A stretch of DNA of 64,000 nt, taken from NCBI GenBank assembly GCA_030762175.1, contig CM060831.1, positions 68,593,001 to 68,657,000 on the forward strand. The letters are read 5' to 3'. Made by a program: the position numbers and the translations under genes. Positions within the stretch are counted from its first letter, which is position 1. The number at the start of each line of letters is the position of its first letter. The stretch is from Metallyticus violacea (taxonomy: Eukaryota > Arthropoda > Insecta > Mantodea > Metallyticidae). Shown here one piece after another: positions 33,166 to 43,618 of the stretch. Under the pieces are notes generated by a model, which saw only the letters and a program-made list of their open reading frames with translations, was not told the DNA's origin and did not search any database.

Positions 33166-33360
33166 CAAGGTACACAAAATGGCTGACCGTTTCAATTTTC
33201 TTGAAGGTATTGAGAACAAAATAATATATCTGGATTACTTAAATCAGGACGCTTCAAAACCGGACCATTGTGGAAAAACGTGATCCTTTTTAAGGGTATG
33301 GGGATAGTAAATTTGAAGAAAGATGGTGCACATGGTCGTGTTACCAAATGCAGGTTTTAG
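33166..33360 (+). pseudogene. Harbinger-type transposase N-terminus, plus-strand copy
   Basis: Starts at ATGGCTGACCGTTTC (33178) and reads MADRFNFLEG, then IIYLD, then ASKPDHCGK, after which stops and frame changes end it. The same start is seen in the opposite orientation at 34531. About 60 codons remain of a protein normally several hundred residues long, so no catalytic residue is present. Confidence 0.55.
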
Positions 33361-33363
33361 CTT

Positions 33364-33745
33364 GAGTGCTTTGTATTAAAAAATTGGAACGTCAGACTAA
33401 ATGTATTTATGTACAAGGTGACTATGTTGAAAATTTTTTTCTAAATCTTATGCTTTTCTTGGTCAGGCCTGAATTTTTAGAACTAGAAGTATTTTAAAAT
33501 CCCCACGGTTTTTAAACAATTTTATAAAGATTACAAATATCAGAGTGTAAGGAATAATTCAGTACATAGAGCACAATATTGGGAAATACTCTAGAAAATA
33601 TTTCCTGCGTTTCTACAGATTTTACGTAAAGGAAATCTCTATCAGCACCTATTTAACACCCGATTTCTGGATTCATTAACGCTGAGAAAAAAAAGGCTTT
33701 ACATTAATCTTTAAAATTGTGTTCACACTTAAAAGCCTAAATTGG
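33364..33745 (+). repeat. Direct duplication, copy 2
   Basis: Second copy of 32629-33003, shifted by 735-760 bp because of small indels. It lies inside the span bounded by the two Harbinger ends, so the Harbinger insertion and the duplication happened in one history. Confidence 0.85.
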
Positions 33746-34076
33746 CGACAAAGTAATCAAAACTATTACGGTCGGGTGCACCATTCTCGATCAAATCCGT
33801 GCTGATCGAGAGTTACTGAAACGTGATCAAACTATGACCGCGGTGAAATTGTAGTTGCGGTCCATCATAGTTAATTCTCGTTCAATGAGCCGCCATCAGC
33901 TGACCGGACGCTAGGTTGCTGGACTATCACGATTCTACGATAATTGCTCAAAGGAAAGCATCTAACTCTATAGCCAAAGGGGCTGTAGTGCAATTATAAT
34001 TTACTTGTCTATGTTGCTTCGTTTTTGTTTTGTGTTTGATTACTATATGTAGATAAATGAAAATGGAAAAGAAATA

Positions 34077-34245
34077 ACGGCCTCTAAATATTTCTCAGCA
34101 TGAGATAGACATTCTGTTGGATATCTTATATTCCAATAAACTGGAAAATAATCAGACTGATTCGTGTTCTTTAAAGTAAAAGGACAAGGCATGGAATGAT
34201 TTAGCCATGCGTTTCAACATAATATAAGGCAAGTTCTAATTACCA
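34077..34245 (+). pseudogene. Myb/SANT-like DNA-binding protein remnant of a Harbinger element
   Basis: One frame reads LNISQHEIDILLDILYSNK, LENNQTDSCSLK, stop, KDKAWNDLAMRFN. This is the pattern of the Myb/SANT-like domain of the second Harbinger ORF (NFSxxExxxLLxxVxxxxxxxENKxTDxxTxxxKxxAWxxIxxxFN). The family uses the protein to bring the transposase to DNA. The frame is broken by a stop and the rest of the protein is unreadable. Confidence 0.7.
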
Positions 34246-34379
34246 AATAAATATATCACTATTTGTTAAAACAGCGTGAGTCATGAAGTGTAAAATTCTA
34301 TTCATGGATGAAACCGGGTGATTGCGGAAACTCTAACCTCTCAGTCATTTCATTTACTAGTCACCACACTGTAACCTTT

Positions 34380-34545
34380 GATAGCCGTAATCTTTCTTCA
34401 AATTTCCTATCCCCATACTCTTCAAAAGGGTCACTTCTTTCCACAATGATCAGGTTTTGAAGCTGGTTCCTAATCAAGATATATTATCTCGAGCTCAATA
34501 TCTTCAAGAAAATCGAAACGGTCAGGCATTTTTTGTAACTTAACC
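34380..34545 (-). pseudogene. Harbinger-type transposase N-terminus, minus-strand copy
   Basis: Minus-strand start at about 34531 reads MPDRFDFLEDIELEIIYLD, stop, EPASKPDHCGKK. It is less damaged at the start than the plus-strand copy. It faces inward from the right end of the element, a mirror of the left end. Confidence 0.55.
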
Positions 34546-34699
34546 GCAATCAACGGAGTTAATCGGTTCAGCACCCGCGATCAAAATTGACCATAGTCAA
34601 CTTAACTTTGTTCATTGTCAATGCACCGAAAAATCGCATTGAACGCGATTAAATACCGATTTGATCGAGGATAGTACACATGGCCATTAATGTCATTAC

Positions 34700-34955
34700 A
34701 ATCGTGTATTAACTCTTAACACTGGTTAAATAATACATAATAGTCACACAAAAAGTAAGACAAGTTGTTTGCTTTTGGGCTAAGCAGTTTACCGAAGACT
34801 ACAGTGATTGAATCGTTTCTGTTTTTCTATTATATAGAATTAAAGTTTAAGGTTTAAGATAACCTAGAACATCATAAGAGTAATAACCTCTTTCGGTAAA
34901 ATAATAACTTTTAGTATATCTCGTAATAAGTTTCTTACACTCTGTCTTCGTGCCT
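34700..34955. other. No gene recognised
   Basis: AT-rich spacer between the Harbinger remnant and the LINE remnant. Confidence 0.5.
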
Positions 34956-34959
34956 TAGT

Positions 34960-35945
34960 ACACAAACGGCTTCCAAAAATCACCTTCAATTCGTCTGTCA
35001 ATCTTGTACGTTTAAGTCCACATTTCTATGTTTATTCCTATAGTCCCAAGTTGTCAGTCTATAAGTATATCCGTTGAAATCTTGTCGTAACAAGTACCCT
35101 ACCCACCTCCGTTTAAGACTTTTTGGTGTGATCTTTCGTCTTCGATGCCCGTCCTTTTTCAAAACTTCGTCGTTCTTTATGCAGACTCCCAAGCTTATAC
35201 CTAAAATTGTTCTTTCCATTTTCCTTTGAATTATTGCTAACTTTTCCCGTGTTCTTTTGTTTTATCCCGTCTGTGAGCCGTACAGGAAAGCTAGTAGGAT
35301 ACACATGTTCATGAATATATTTTTAGCTTCAAATTAAAACTCTCGTTCAAAGGAAGAAAAATTAAAACTTTAACATTTATATTATGTAATTGATATTATT
35401 CACAGGCCTTCTTACTGTGTCATATTTCTAAACAAGATATATAGAACCATTTACGAGTTAAAATGTTTCTATATTTATTATTGTGCATACTTTCAAAGCT
35501 ATAGATTAATCTTCCTTGCGTTTATCTATAAAACTACTTTCTTGTTGTATTGATTTACTTCTAAGGCGAGCTTCGTCAGATCTCTTGCTATTAAAGTTAC
35601 GAGTGTTATGTCCTCAGCAAATCCTAAGTTAGATCCTTTCAATGTTAATTCTATTATTGCCGGTAATATTCATACATTTTTCCCCTAATGTGCAAATTAA
35701 AGGTTTAGCGGACATTAGATCACCTTGTCTTGCACTTTTTTCTCATCTAAATTCTTTTCCATATGTATATTTGATCTATTTTTTACTCTAGTGTTGAAGT
35801 ACAACATGACAATACTTTTTACAGAAGTGCTCATCATCCAATTCTTGTTTCTTTAATGATGTCAGCAGGGTATATGTCTTACATAACGAAAGCCTTAGCA
35901 AAATCAATATATGTATTTATGCATAGTACGTTTCGGCATTAGACA
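34960..35945 (-). pseudogene. LINE reverse-transcriptase remnant (RTE-like)
   Basis: Minus-strand motifs in order: YIDFAKAF (about 35910), ARQGDLMS (about 35735, family RQGDxxSP), LGFAEDITLVTLIARDLTKL (about 35620-35570, the catalytic FADD box here changed to FAED), NQYNKKVVL (35550), then MERTILGISLG (about 35219), RWVGYLLRQDFNGYTYRLTT (about 35110-35050) and NRHRNVD-like words. This is the second half of a non-LTR ORF2 from the palm domain to the C-terminal conserved block. The middle (35310-35500) is decayed. It was 5'-truncated, as LINE copies usually are. Confidence 0.8.
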
Positions 35946-36004
35946 GTGTTAAATAAAATAAATACGAGTATCATTCAAATATAAATAAACAAAATAAATG
36001 ACTC

Positions 36005-36945
36005 TTCTACACAGTTTCTTTCAACAGCAATTCATTTTCTCCACTGGATGGATAGTTTCTTTATTCCCTCATCAAAAAAGATGATGGGAGCTTAAATAGT
36101 CATTGCCCACCAAATACTCAACCTCGTCGCTGAATCTTTTCTCTCTCAACGTGTGGTAATTGCAAGGGACTGTAAGGAGGGTGTTCTAGGGATGTCCAGT
36201 GACTTTTCCTTAATTGATCCCGGCTTATGGGTGCTGTATGTGTCGGTATCCTTTGTTAAGATAGGGGGTTTCCAAGAGTTTGCAGTAATACGCCACATTC
36301 ACAGTCCATTCGTGAAGGAAATCGATGACCAACACGACTTTAGAGTCCCAAAACACGGTCGGAGGACTTATCCGGCTGACAGGCGAGTTTTGACCTTTAC
36401 TGGAAATCCTTCCCTCTCCTCTCCTTCACTTCGTACTCGTTCTCTTGTTTTTGAGGTTGTAGTGGGGCACCAAATTCCATTACCAGGTCAAACTGTTCAT
36501 CTTCTTCCTCAAATCGATCCAAAACCTCTGAGTGATGTCCTCTCCTTTCTGCTATTCATTAGAGAGGAGATGTGGGACTCATTTCATCGTCACTTTCCCC
36601 ATTCAGGCTTTGATCACCTTCCATTGCAGCACATGGCTTAAATGATCTGAAGTGAGATTGTTCGTGAACGACGTGTGTGGTTTTCATATTCCACTGCATC
36701 GCAACCACTTCTTGCCCAGTCAAACATTTGGAATTGTGAAATTCCAATTTGAATTGTAAAAGCTACACCCGAAGTCTGGAAAAAAATCTGCGTTGGTTTG
36801 ACATCTTCTTTGGTTAGAAAACGGACCATGATCCGTTGCGCAACGGACAGTACAACCTCTTGCTCAGACATAGCGCTACTGGCGAAGGAGCGACCAATGC
36901 GGAAGTAACCGTTGGATAGCTCTCGTGCACACATCCTCACCTAAC
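36005..36945 (-). pseudogene. mariner transposase pseudogene with disrupted middle
   Basis: From about 36875 on the minus strand it reads MSEQEVVLSVAQRIMVRFLT, KEDVKPTQIFF, QMFDWARSGCDAVE and NHTRRSRT, the mariner N-terminal helix-turn-helix block. At about 36380-36260 it reads PPTVFWDSKVVLVIDFLHEW and TVNVAYYCKLLE, matching FWDxxGxxxxDFLxxGxTxNxxYYxxxL. RFSDEVEYLVG (about 36130) and FFDEGIKKLSIQWRK, IAVERNCVEE (36085-36010) give the C-terminus. The catalytic HDNAPxH and PYSPDLAP blocks are missing or scrambled. The GC-richer plus-strand frame of 162 codons across 36153-36641 is the antisense shadow of this pseudogene. Confidence 0.8.
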
Positions 36946-36949
36946 TACC

Positions 36950-37230
36950 AATATGGCCCCGCCCCTCTCGCCACTCTTTTCCTGCCCAAGAAACAAAGAC
37001 TGGTTTAAATTTGAATAATCCTTGTATATAGAAATTATATACTGATATTAGAGCTTAAAACGTCACAAATTAAATAAAAAGATTTGATAAATGCTTCGTT
37101 GAAACTACTTAAGTGTGCACTTTGAATACCTTGCCAAAGCTTGAAACTTATATGAGTACAAGGTGATATAAAGGAATCGTTTTTTTTTTAAATTGTGTTC
37201 CAATTTCTATTTTGTTTATTAACTGTGGAG
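36950..37230. other. No gene recognised
   Basis: Short GC-rich start (GGCCCCGCCCCTC near 36955) and then AT-rich. Confidence 0.5.
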
Positions 37231-37237
37231 ATATATA

Positions 37238-38121
37238 CAGCGTGTCCCGTTTATCTTGCTCGCTAAAAATAACTTGATTCTGATGCATCAAATTGAAAAA
37301 TTGTTCCAAACAAAAGTGTTTTAACATAATAGGCAAGTTATTACTGAGGGTGTGCTTTTTCTATCTGCACTAATGTAGATGTTAGGGAAAGAACTTAGTT
37401 TTTTTTTAATAGATACAAGAATACATTTATCCTCTTCAAGAGTTATTCAAAAATGTATTACACTGTACCATTTTTTTTACCAAGAAAGCAGGAGATAGTA
37501 AACGGTAAATAGTGCACGGTTATTGAAGTGTTTATTGCTTTGTTTGTACAAATTACTTACCCAATGTAGTACTATAGTACAGTTCTGATTTTTTATGATT
37601 TCGAATTCATGTAAATACAGATGTTCTGAGAGGGGGGTACGGGTAAATAACTCATCTACTTCATCTCTCAAATTGTCGTTGCTTTAGCTTCCATATCAGC
37701 ATACTACAATTTTTTACTGTACACACATATAAAATACAATATGTATGCACACGAAGAGAAAGTTGAAATGCTGCTGGTCTACGGAATTGTAAGTTGGCAG
37801 ATAATGAGTTATTCCATTATATTATTGAAGACGTTAAAGGATTTAGTTAAACAAATGCACTGTAGTGCTATTAAATAAAAAGAAGTCATGCAATTATTAT
37901 TTCCATGTCTATTGTTTTCGTGACAAAAATGGTGCAGCGTGATATATTTCTGAATAGCTCTTGGAAATGGCAATGCATATAGTGCCATTTAAAAAAAAAA
38001 ACGAAGTTCTATCCAGTATTTCCTACATTAATTATATGCCCAGCAAAAAATCCTCGATGATGTTAAAAAACTTTTGTCAGAAAAAAATATTTTGGATGAG
38101 AAAGATAAATGAAGCACCCTG
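37238..38121 (+). mobile_element. Terminal-repeat Tc1-like element with transposase start only, 884 bp
   Basis: The left end CAGCGTGTCCCGTTTATCTT and the reverse complement of the right end CAGGGTGCTTCATTTATCTT are matching terminal repeats, with TA outside on both sides (37236-37237, 38122-38123). ATG at 37741 opens MYAHEEKVEMLLVYG, the N-terminal signature of insect IS630-type transposases with a helix-turn-helix (MYxxEExxEMxxIYGE). A one-base shift then allows CKLADNELFHYIIEDVK. Everything after about 37850 is missing, so it is an internally deleted, non-autonomous copy. The 500 bp before the ATG is untranslated leader. Confidence 0.75.
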
Positions 38122-38124
38122 TAT

Positions 38125-39320
38125 ATATAATAACAGCAATTCAGAATTAATCAGGAAATCCACTGTTGAAAGTATTTCCTTTAGTTCCCCCCCCCCTTTT
38201 CCTTTCTAGCCCCATTCAAAGGCCAGTGCCTTATTTTGCCGAGGGATGAAAACAGCCCAATAAAGGTCTTGTGTTAGTTTCGCCAGAAGAGCAGACAAAT
38301 TCGCTATCCTTTGCCAGGCAGCTTGAGATATTGAGAAGCCAGTTTGAAGAGGGATAGTCCACCAGACACTGAGTAAAGCTCTCGCTGATTAAATTTCCTT
38401 TTCACCGTTCCCTGGAGTTTGCAGCCTTATTAAAACAGCTTTGTGCTTGTGTCTCTTGTCTTTCTTTCTATTGTGCCATAGTATATTGTGTTAAGTACTG
38501 CAGCCCTCTCTCAGATCCACAATAAGAGAAATAACACTATTTGTATATTCAATATTCTGTTATAAGAACAACAAAAGACGAGAGAGGGAATAAATAGATT
38601 ATGCCGAGCTTTTTATATTTTCCATAGTCAAGTAATTAGTTAGTGGAAATCTCTCTAGGACTTACTCTATGCGTTTTCTTTTCCCACATTTTCTGGAAGA
38701 TATAAACAAGTCATTGTGCTCACAGAACAAGGGAAGGATTGGTAGGATATAAGAAGCTACAGTGTGCCTCTTTAACTTTCCTTCTGAGCCCTAATCACTA
38801 AAATCGTAGTCAAACCAGGGTCTGATCCTTAAGTAATAAGGCAATGTATCTATCTATATGTATTGTTCACGTTGACTGAAATTATTTTGCTGAATAGTTG
38901 GTATTATCATTTCTGTAGAAGCAGATTGCTCCCCAATAAGCGCAAATCTGATTTCGTGTATGGATGAAATGTTCTCAGATATCCAAGTTGAAGCTTCTAA
39001 AATATTGTATTTATACTATCAAGATTTATAAGGCCTGCAGGAAGTGGACTTTGAATAATTGATGTGAAAGAAAATTTGCGATCTGTATTTTTGCTTATGA
39101 AAGATTTATATTATAAAATAAATGTATGTATATCATGCTGACCTGCAATCCACTTTTTGTGTGATATTGTATTTGATGTAAGATAATGTGCAATGTTGCG
39201 TTAAACATAAAAACTGTTTTGAATGTAAAGAACATATCAATAAAATATCATTTTGTACAAGATGTCTATTTAAATAAACACTACATGGACAAATACTTTG
39301 TGCAACATTACAACGCTTAT
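38125..39320. other. No gene recognised
   Basis: A run of ten C lies at about 38188-38197 and a few GC-richer words follow. No motif or repeat recognised. Confidence 0.45.
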
Positions 39321-39323
39321 GCA

Positions 39324-41115
39324 CAGTGAAGTTATTTGAGACATGGGCCGAGAGCACAACTGCTTACTGCATACTGCGGCTGCCGCAACCGGTAAAAGAG
39401 GGTTGTGGTTGCCGAACGTCATGTTAGTTTGTTTATTTTAGTAATTTTATTTTATTGAAAGCATAAAAGTATACAATATTTCAAAATGATGATACTAATA
39501 AGCACTAACCTGGTTAATAAGAGAAGTTGAAAATGATGCTCCTCAGCGGCAATAGAGTGTTTCCATTAGGTATATATAACTCTGTACGCTATGTTAATTT
39601 AATGAATTTAATATATTACTAATAAACTTAGGGCTAGTTGTGCAAGGCATCCGTATGCGTTCCATCATTAGACATAATTCTATGCGCCTCCAAGTTATTA
39701 GTGACATTTTTTTCCAAAACTGCAGGTGCGACCATACTGACGGTATCCTGTACTGCTTCAAGTTCAGCTTTGGTTTTTTAGCGACCCGGGCAACTTCATC
39801 TTGGTAATGCCCCACAATGAATTTTCAGGTGTCATCTGGTAGGGCTATGTGGAGGCCTGGGAGTGGTACTGGAGATATTGGGGACCACATCTATTGCAGC
39901 TCCCAGGGAATTTATCGTTTAACAGATCACGAATGGTAAGAGAAAGGTGTGCTTTAGCTCCGTCTTGTTGTGTCCACAGCTCTTTCATTAGTCCTCTGTC
40001 TTCCAGTTGGGGATGAGTCTGCTTTCAGCATTAGTGAATATGATACAGCATTCAAAGGCCCACCAAAAAATACGGTCCAAAGAGATGCTGCGATGTCATA
40101 ACATGTGGTGGTTGTGCTCAAGTTCGGAAGGGAAATAAGGATTTTCTGCGACCAAAAAACTTCATTTCTCTTTCGCCTGCTGCGGTATAAGGCACACTCA
40201 TCTATAAACATAACCTTGAACCTTGACATGTCTGTTTGGAATGTTGCTAGAAGAGATCGACATGCATCAAGCCGCTTGTTCATATCTGCGTCAGACAACT
40301 CATCGATGAAGGTTGGATGGTATGGCCTCACCTTTAAATCCTTCATCATGTAATCGAAAAGAGTCGAATGCCAAATTAGCAGCCCGTTTGCGAAGGATTT
40401 TACTGATACTTCAATTTCAGCGAGTTTCCTTTCTTCCATTTCTCGATCGGTCTTTCACACTTCCTGTCATAAGCGCCTTTATTTCCCAGGAAATCGTTGT
40501 CCCTTTTGTCAATGGAAACTTATTAAACTTTCCTCAAATTGCTCTCGTGTGATGCTAATTGTCTCTCCTGTGTGAGGATGTTCGTACATCCATACACTGG
40601 CGACTAGCCTCTCTTAAAGAGAAAACGAACTTTCAACTCACAGAATAAGGATTGGGTGACGTCAAAGATACACCAACAAATACAATCAACAGTACACCAG
40701 TAATATTACAAATAATTACAATATAATATTGTAATAGACATGTTAATAAGAAATTAGTAAAGTACAGGGGATATTTCCCTGTCAGCATCTTCGTTGCATA
40801 GGAAGTTCCTTGTATTTCACGGTTTTTTTGTTTGTTTGTTTCTCTGCTTGGAACACGATTGCCAGAATGATTTCTTGCAAACGGCTTACCGAATGAATCA
40901 TACATGAAAGTAACCGTTCTTCAAGATAACTATCGAAGGACGTTTAGCACAGCATTTAAACGCGACGAAAACAATGAGTAATACACACGAACGCCCAAAG
41001 TTTCCACAAAATTAACTACAAGCTGTTATGCACATATGCATTATAGGCCTTGACAACTACCTTCTCCCAGTACGCAGCGGCGCTCTGGCGGTCCCTAACT
41101 CAAATATTCTCACTG
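39324..41115 (-). mobile_element. Complete Tc1-like (IS630-type) element, 1.79 kb, both termini present
   Basis: The left terminus CAGTGAAGTTATTTGAGAC and the inverted right terminus CAGTGAGAATATTTGAGTTA are related terminal repeats, extended by GGGCCG or GGGACCG and CTGC-TACTG further in. The same terminus occurs at 7145. Both flanks carry CA where a TA target duplication is expected, perhaps TpA changed on each side. The transposase runs on the minus strand inside (39594-40580). About 500 bp separates its start from the right end. Confidence 0.8.
39594..40580 (-). pseudogene. Tc1-like transposase, almost full length, frame-broken
   Basis: Minus-strand order: LMTGSVKDRSRNGR (about 40470, helix-turn-helix region), LKVRPYHPTFIDELSDADMN and KRLDACRSLLATF (40345-40255), VMFIDECALYRSRRKRNEVF (first catalytic Asp at about 40201), FFGGPLNAVSYS (about 40055), LMKELWTQQDGAKAH (second catalytic Asp near 39963), TIRDLLNDKFPG, then MTPENSLWG (near 39815, where the family has TxxDxxLWG), and RRIELC plus a short tail ending near 39600. 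The domains and spacing match the roughly 340-residue insect family. The long 161-codon frame covers the middle. Frameshifts near 39990 and 40440 and stops near the C-terminus make it inactive, but it is one of the best preserved here. Confidence 0.9.
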
Positions 41116-41119
41116 CAGC

Positions 41120-41635
41120 TATTTAAAAAAGTTAAAGAAATCTTAATATGTTCCGTACATTATAACTAGCACAGAAAATATTTTGATATTTAAGGAAATT
41201 GATCAAATTTGCAACCACCATTAGGTTTTATCCTTATACTGCAACCCTGGCCCAATTCTAGTTTATCTAAATTTTGTATTTTTACTCAATTTTTCAACAT
41301 ACTGTCCTTGAATATTGATGCACTTCTTCTAACTATAGAAATTTCTGAATAAAACTACTGCCCTACCTCTATAAATCACTAGTTCACATCCTTCGAATCT
41401 TAATTATCTGATGAAAATTTTCTCCCTTTTATAATTCTCAGAAATTTCAATTATGGTAGTATCTAAGTAAACAGTGTGCTTCAAAAATCACCCAGGTTCA
41501 TCTTCCGAGTATTCTGACATGTAAAAGTCGTACTTGGTCTTAGGCTTGAAGATCGGTAAAGATAGGTGAAATAAAAAAACAACTGAAGTTTCTTCAAAAT
41601 ATCACAAGAAGGATTAATGACAAATTTTCACCCAA
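41120..41635. other. No gene recognised
   Basis: AT-rich spacer between two transposons. Confidence 0.5.
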
Positions 41636-42015
41636 ATCCAGTTCGCAAGTCTATATCCGCTTACATTAAGAAGAACGGGATATTCGTTTCTTTCGTGATG
41701 GCGCATACTAAAGAAAAGCTTTCACTCTGTGATATTAGCAATGCCTTGACGGTGAGTATGGGGAAGTTTCCTCATCATGATCCACTGTAATGAAGAGGTG
41801 GAATTTATTTCGTTTGGGCAGAGAGAGTCTAGAAGATGATCCACGTGGATGTATTGACAAGAAAACATCTCCCTTGTGGAGTGGAATTTCTGAGTGGCAG
41901 GTGAAGACAAAAGAAGTAGCTGCAAGATTGAGACTTTCCAAAACAATTGTGCGTCGCATCCTTTATCATCATATGCATATGCATTAGGTCAATGTAGGAT
42001 GGGTGCCATTATATT

Positions 42016-42064
42016 ACGCTGATGACCTGCGATGTTAAAGAGCGTCCATAAATAAAAATAAAAA
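42016..42064 (+). mobile_element. SINE family 1, short 3' fragment with target duplication, nested in mariner
   Basis: Only the tail GATGACCTGCGATGTTAAAG to the A-rich end remains. The 11 bp GCCATTATATT lies on both sides (42005-42015, 42065-42075), so this is a severely 5'-truncated insertion of about 49 bp and not a decayed full copy. Confidence 0.9.
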
Positions 42065-42606
42065 GCCATTATATTCTTTCAGCAGTTCAAATAAAAGTGT
42101 GGAATGCTGTTAGAAGTGTCATGTAAGAAGAAGGCAGTTTTGGAGTGCATCGTTACAGGGGACGAAAGTTTGATTCTCTATTAGGACACTTTCAATGGAG
42201 AATCAATGGCGTTGCAGTGAAGGAGGGTGAAGCACCCCCTATAAAGATCTTCGCTGTCTAAGAAGATCATGGCGAGAATTTTTAGGTATTTCTGATAATA
42301 CACTTCAAAGAAAGGAACAAAACGATAACTGAGAAGTACTGTGCTAAAGATATTACGCCACTTGTGCAATGTCATCAAGCAAAAGTGGCTTGGAATGCTG
42401 AGTCGAGGAGTTCGTCTGCTGTACCAATGCTATTGCCAAAGCTGATCTGAACACATGTGTCTTCCAGGAGCTGGATCATACACCCTACAGCCAAAGTCTT
42501 GCTCCCAACGACTATAACTTGTTTTCAAAACTAAAAGCTGACCTTCGAGGGCGGAGATTCATTAACCATAATGCATTGGGGGTTGCTGTTTTTTGCAGGG
42601 AGGAAT

Positions 42607-42812
42607 TTTTTTTTTTAATGATTTATGGACGCTCTTTAACTGCTCAGGTCATCAGCGTCCCATTCAACTCAGGGCGTGAAACGGCCGACAAATTTTGCTC
42701 ACAGGCCTCTCTTTCAGGCTTGAGGTTTTTTTCGTGCCGTAAATGTACGACACGGGACCCACGGCTTTACTTCCCTTCCGAAGGAAGCCATACTTAGGAT
42801 TTTTACGCCCCG
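42607..42812 (-). mobile_element. SINE family 1, minus strand, nested in mariner
   Basis: The T-rich left end (poly-A tail on the minus strand) is followed by GGACGCTCTTTAAC, TCAGGTCATCAGCGTCCCAT, GGCGTGAAACGG and CCGTAAATGTACGACACGGG, and it stops at TAAAAATCC-type sequence, so the tRNA head is missing. Flanks TTGCAGGGAGGAATT (42594-42608) and TTGCACGGAGGGAGAATT (42815-42832) look like a diverged target duplication of about 15 bp. Confidence 0.9.
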
Positions 42813-42879
42813 AATTTGCACGGAGGGAGAATTGAAATTTTAATCCAGAGATACATTGAAGTAAAGGAAGATTAGCTCT

Positions 42880-43610
42880 CTTCAAATCTGATACAGCGAA
42901 CATAGATACATTTCATAAGTTAGAGAGATTATGAATTTACTAGACAAAGCATGCAGCAGAGAGAAAAAATTGCCTAGATTGCTCAAGGGAGTGCATGCAA
43001 AAAAAAAATTACACCTTAAACATTTCAGTAATTCTTAAGAAGCGTTAGCATTTACTTTTTGCTTCCCACAAAAACCCAATGAAAATTCGGCGGCTTTTCC
43101 GAAAATCTCACCCTTATAATTTCTTTTGGGTTTGTGTAAGGATCGAATTGCGAAGACTTACAATTTCATCCGGAGTCTAAAATGAAACTTTTTGCGAGAA
43201 GGAAAATGACAGCTGTTAAAAGATCGATTGCCTATCGTGCAAAAGGAGCGCTTGTCTACTTTACTTTTATATACACATTCCCCAGCCGCCCCCACGAATT
43301 AATAAACCAGGAGGTATTGAGCACATACCCTTGCCTCGTTCCAGGTTTACGATAGTCGATACATCGATTGCTTTCCCGCCCGCCTGCAGCGCATTATTAC
43401 AGTTAACATGCTCATACGCCATTGGTGTTTCTAGGTAGGGAAGGAGATGGGAAAACTTCTGTTTCTTACATAGGAATTAGAAGAGACCAAAATTCTTCAG
43501 CAAGTGAGGCATACACGACACAAAACTTTTCAAAGTTTTTGGGAACGATCTTGTTGAAAATGAGACAATTTATCCAGAATCTGGATTTGTTCAGCTGTTT
43601 AAATAAGTTA
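42880..43610. other. No gene recognised; GC-richer patch
   Basis: The stretch 43260-43420 is GC-richer (CCCCAGCCGCCCCCAC, CCCGCCCGCCTGCAGCGC) but I see no coding frame or promoter pair. Confidence 0.4.
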
Positions 43611-43618
43611 GGAATTTA

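Larger units (their letters stand above)
33004..34692. mobile_element. Rearranged PIF/Harbinger element, inverted termini
   Basis: The left end (33008-33330) and the reverse complement of the right end (34370-34690) are the same sequence: TGGCCAT, CGGTGCAT, GACAATG, then a shared start codon and protein start MADRF, FLE, IIYLD, SKPDHCGK. This resembles the N-terminus of a Harbinger (HARBI1-like) transposase, decayed in both. In between lie a second copy of the left flank (33364-33745), further terminal-like sequence (33765-33960) and a Myb-like coding remnant (34077-34245). PIF/Harbinger elements normally carry exactly these two genes, a DDE transposase and a Myb/SANT protein. The DDE core was not found. 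A clean 3 bp target duplication is not visible. Confidence 0.65.
41640..42870 (+). pseudogene. mariner transposase pseudogene carrying two nested SINEs
   Basis: Plus-strand blocks in order: an N-terminal IKF-like stretch (41660-41700), RLGRESLEDDPRG (41805-41845), KEVAARLRLSKTIVRRIL (41905-41965, helix-turn-helix), VNVGWVP (41990-42010), then after SINE 42016-42064 ECIVTGDES (about 42145-42170, first catalytic Asp), LDHTPYSQSLAPNDYNLFSK and LKADLRGRRF (42475-42560, the HPPYSPDLAPxDYxLF block), and CREEFF (42595). The second SINE (42607-42812) follows, then IQRYIEVKED (42840-42870), the family C-terminus. The coding sequence resumes on the far side of each SINE, so both insertions post-date it. 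Many stops and indels. Confidence 0.85.

Noticed and set aside
36153..36641. 162-codon plus-strand open frame in a GC-richer region
   Set aside because: It is the antisense of a mariner pseudogene whose blocks read on the minus strand, and its own translation has no motif.
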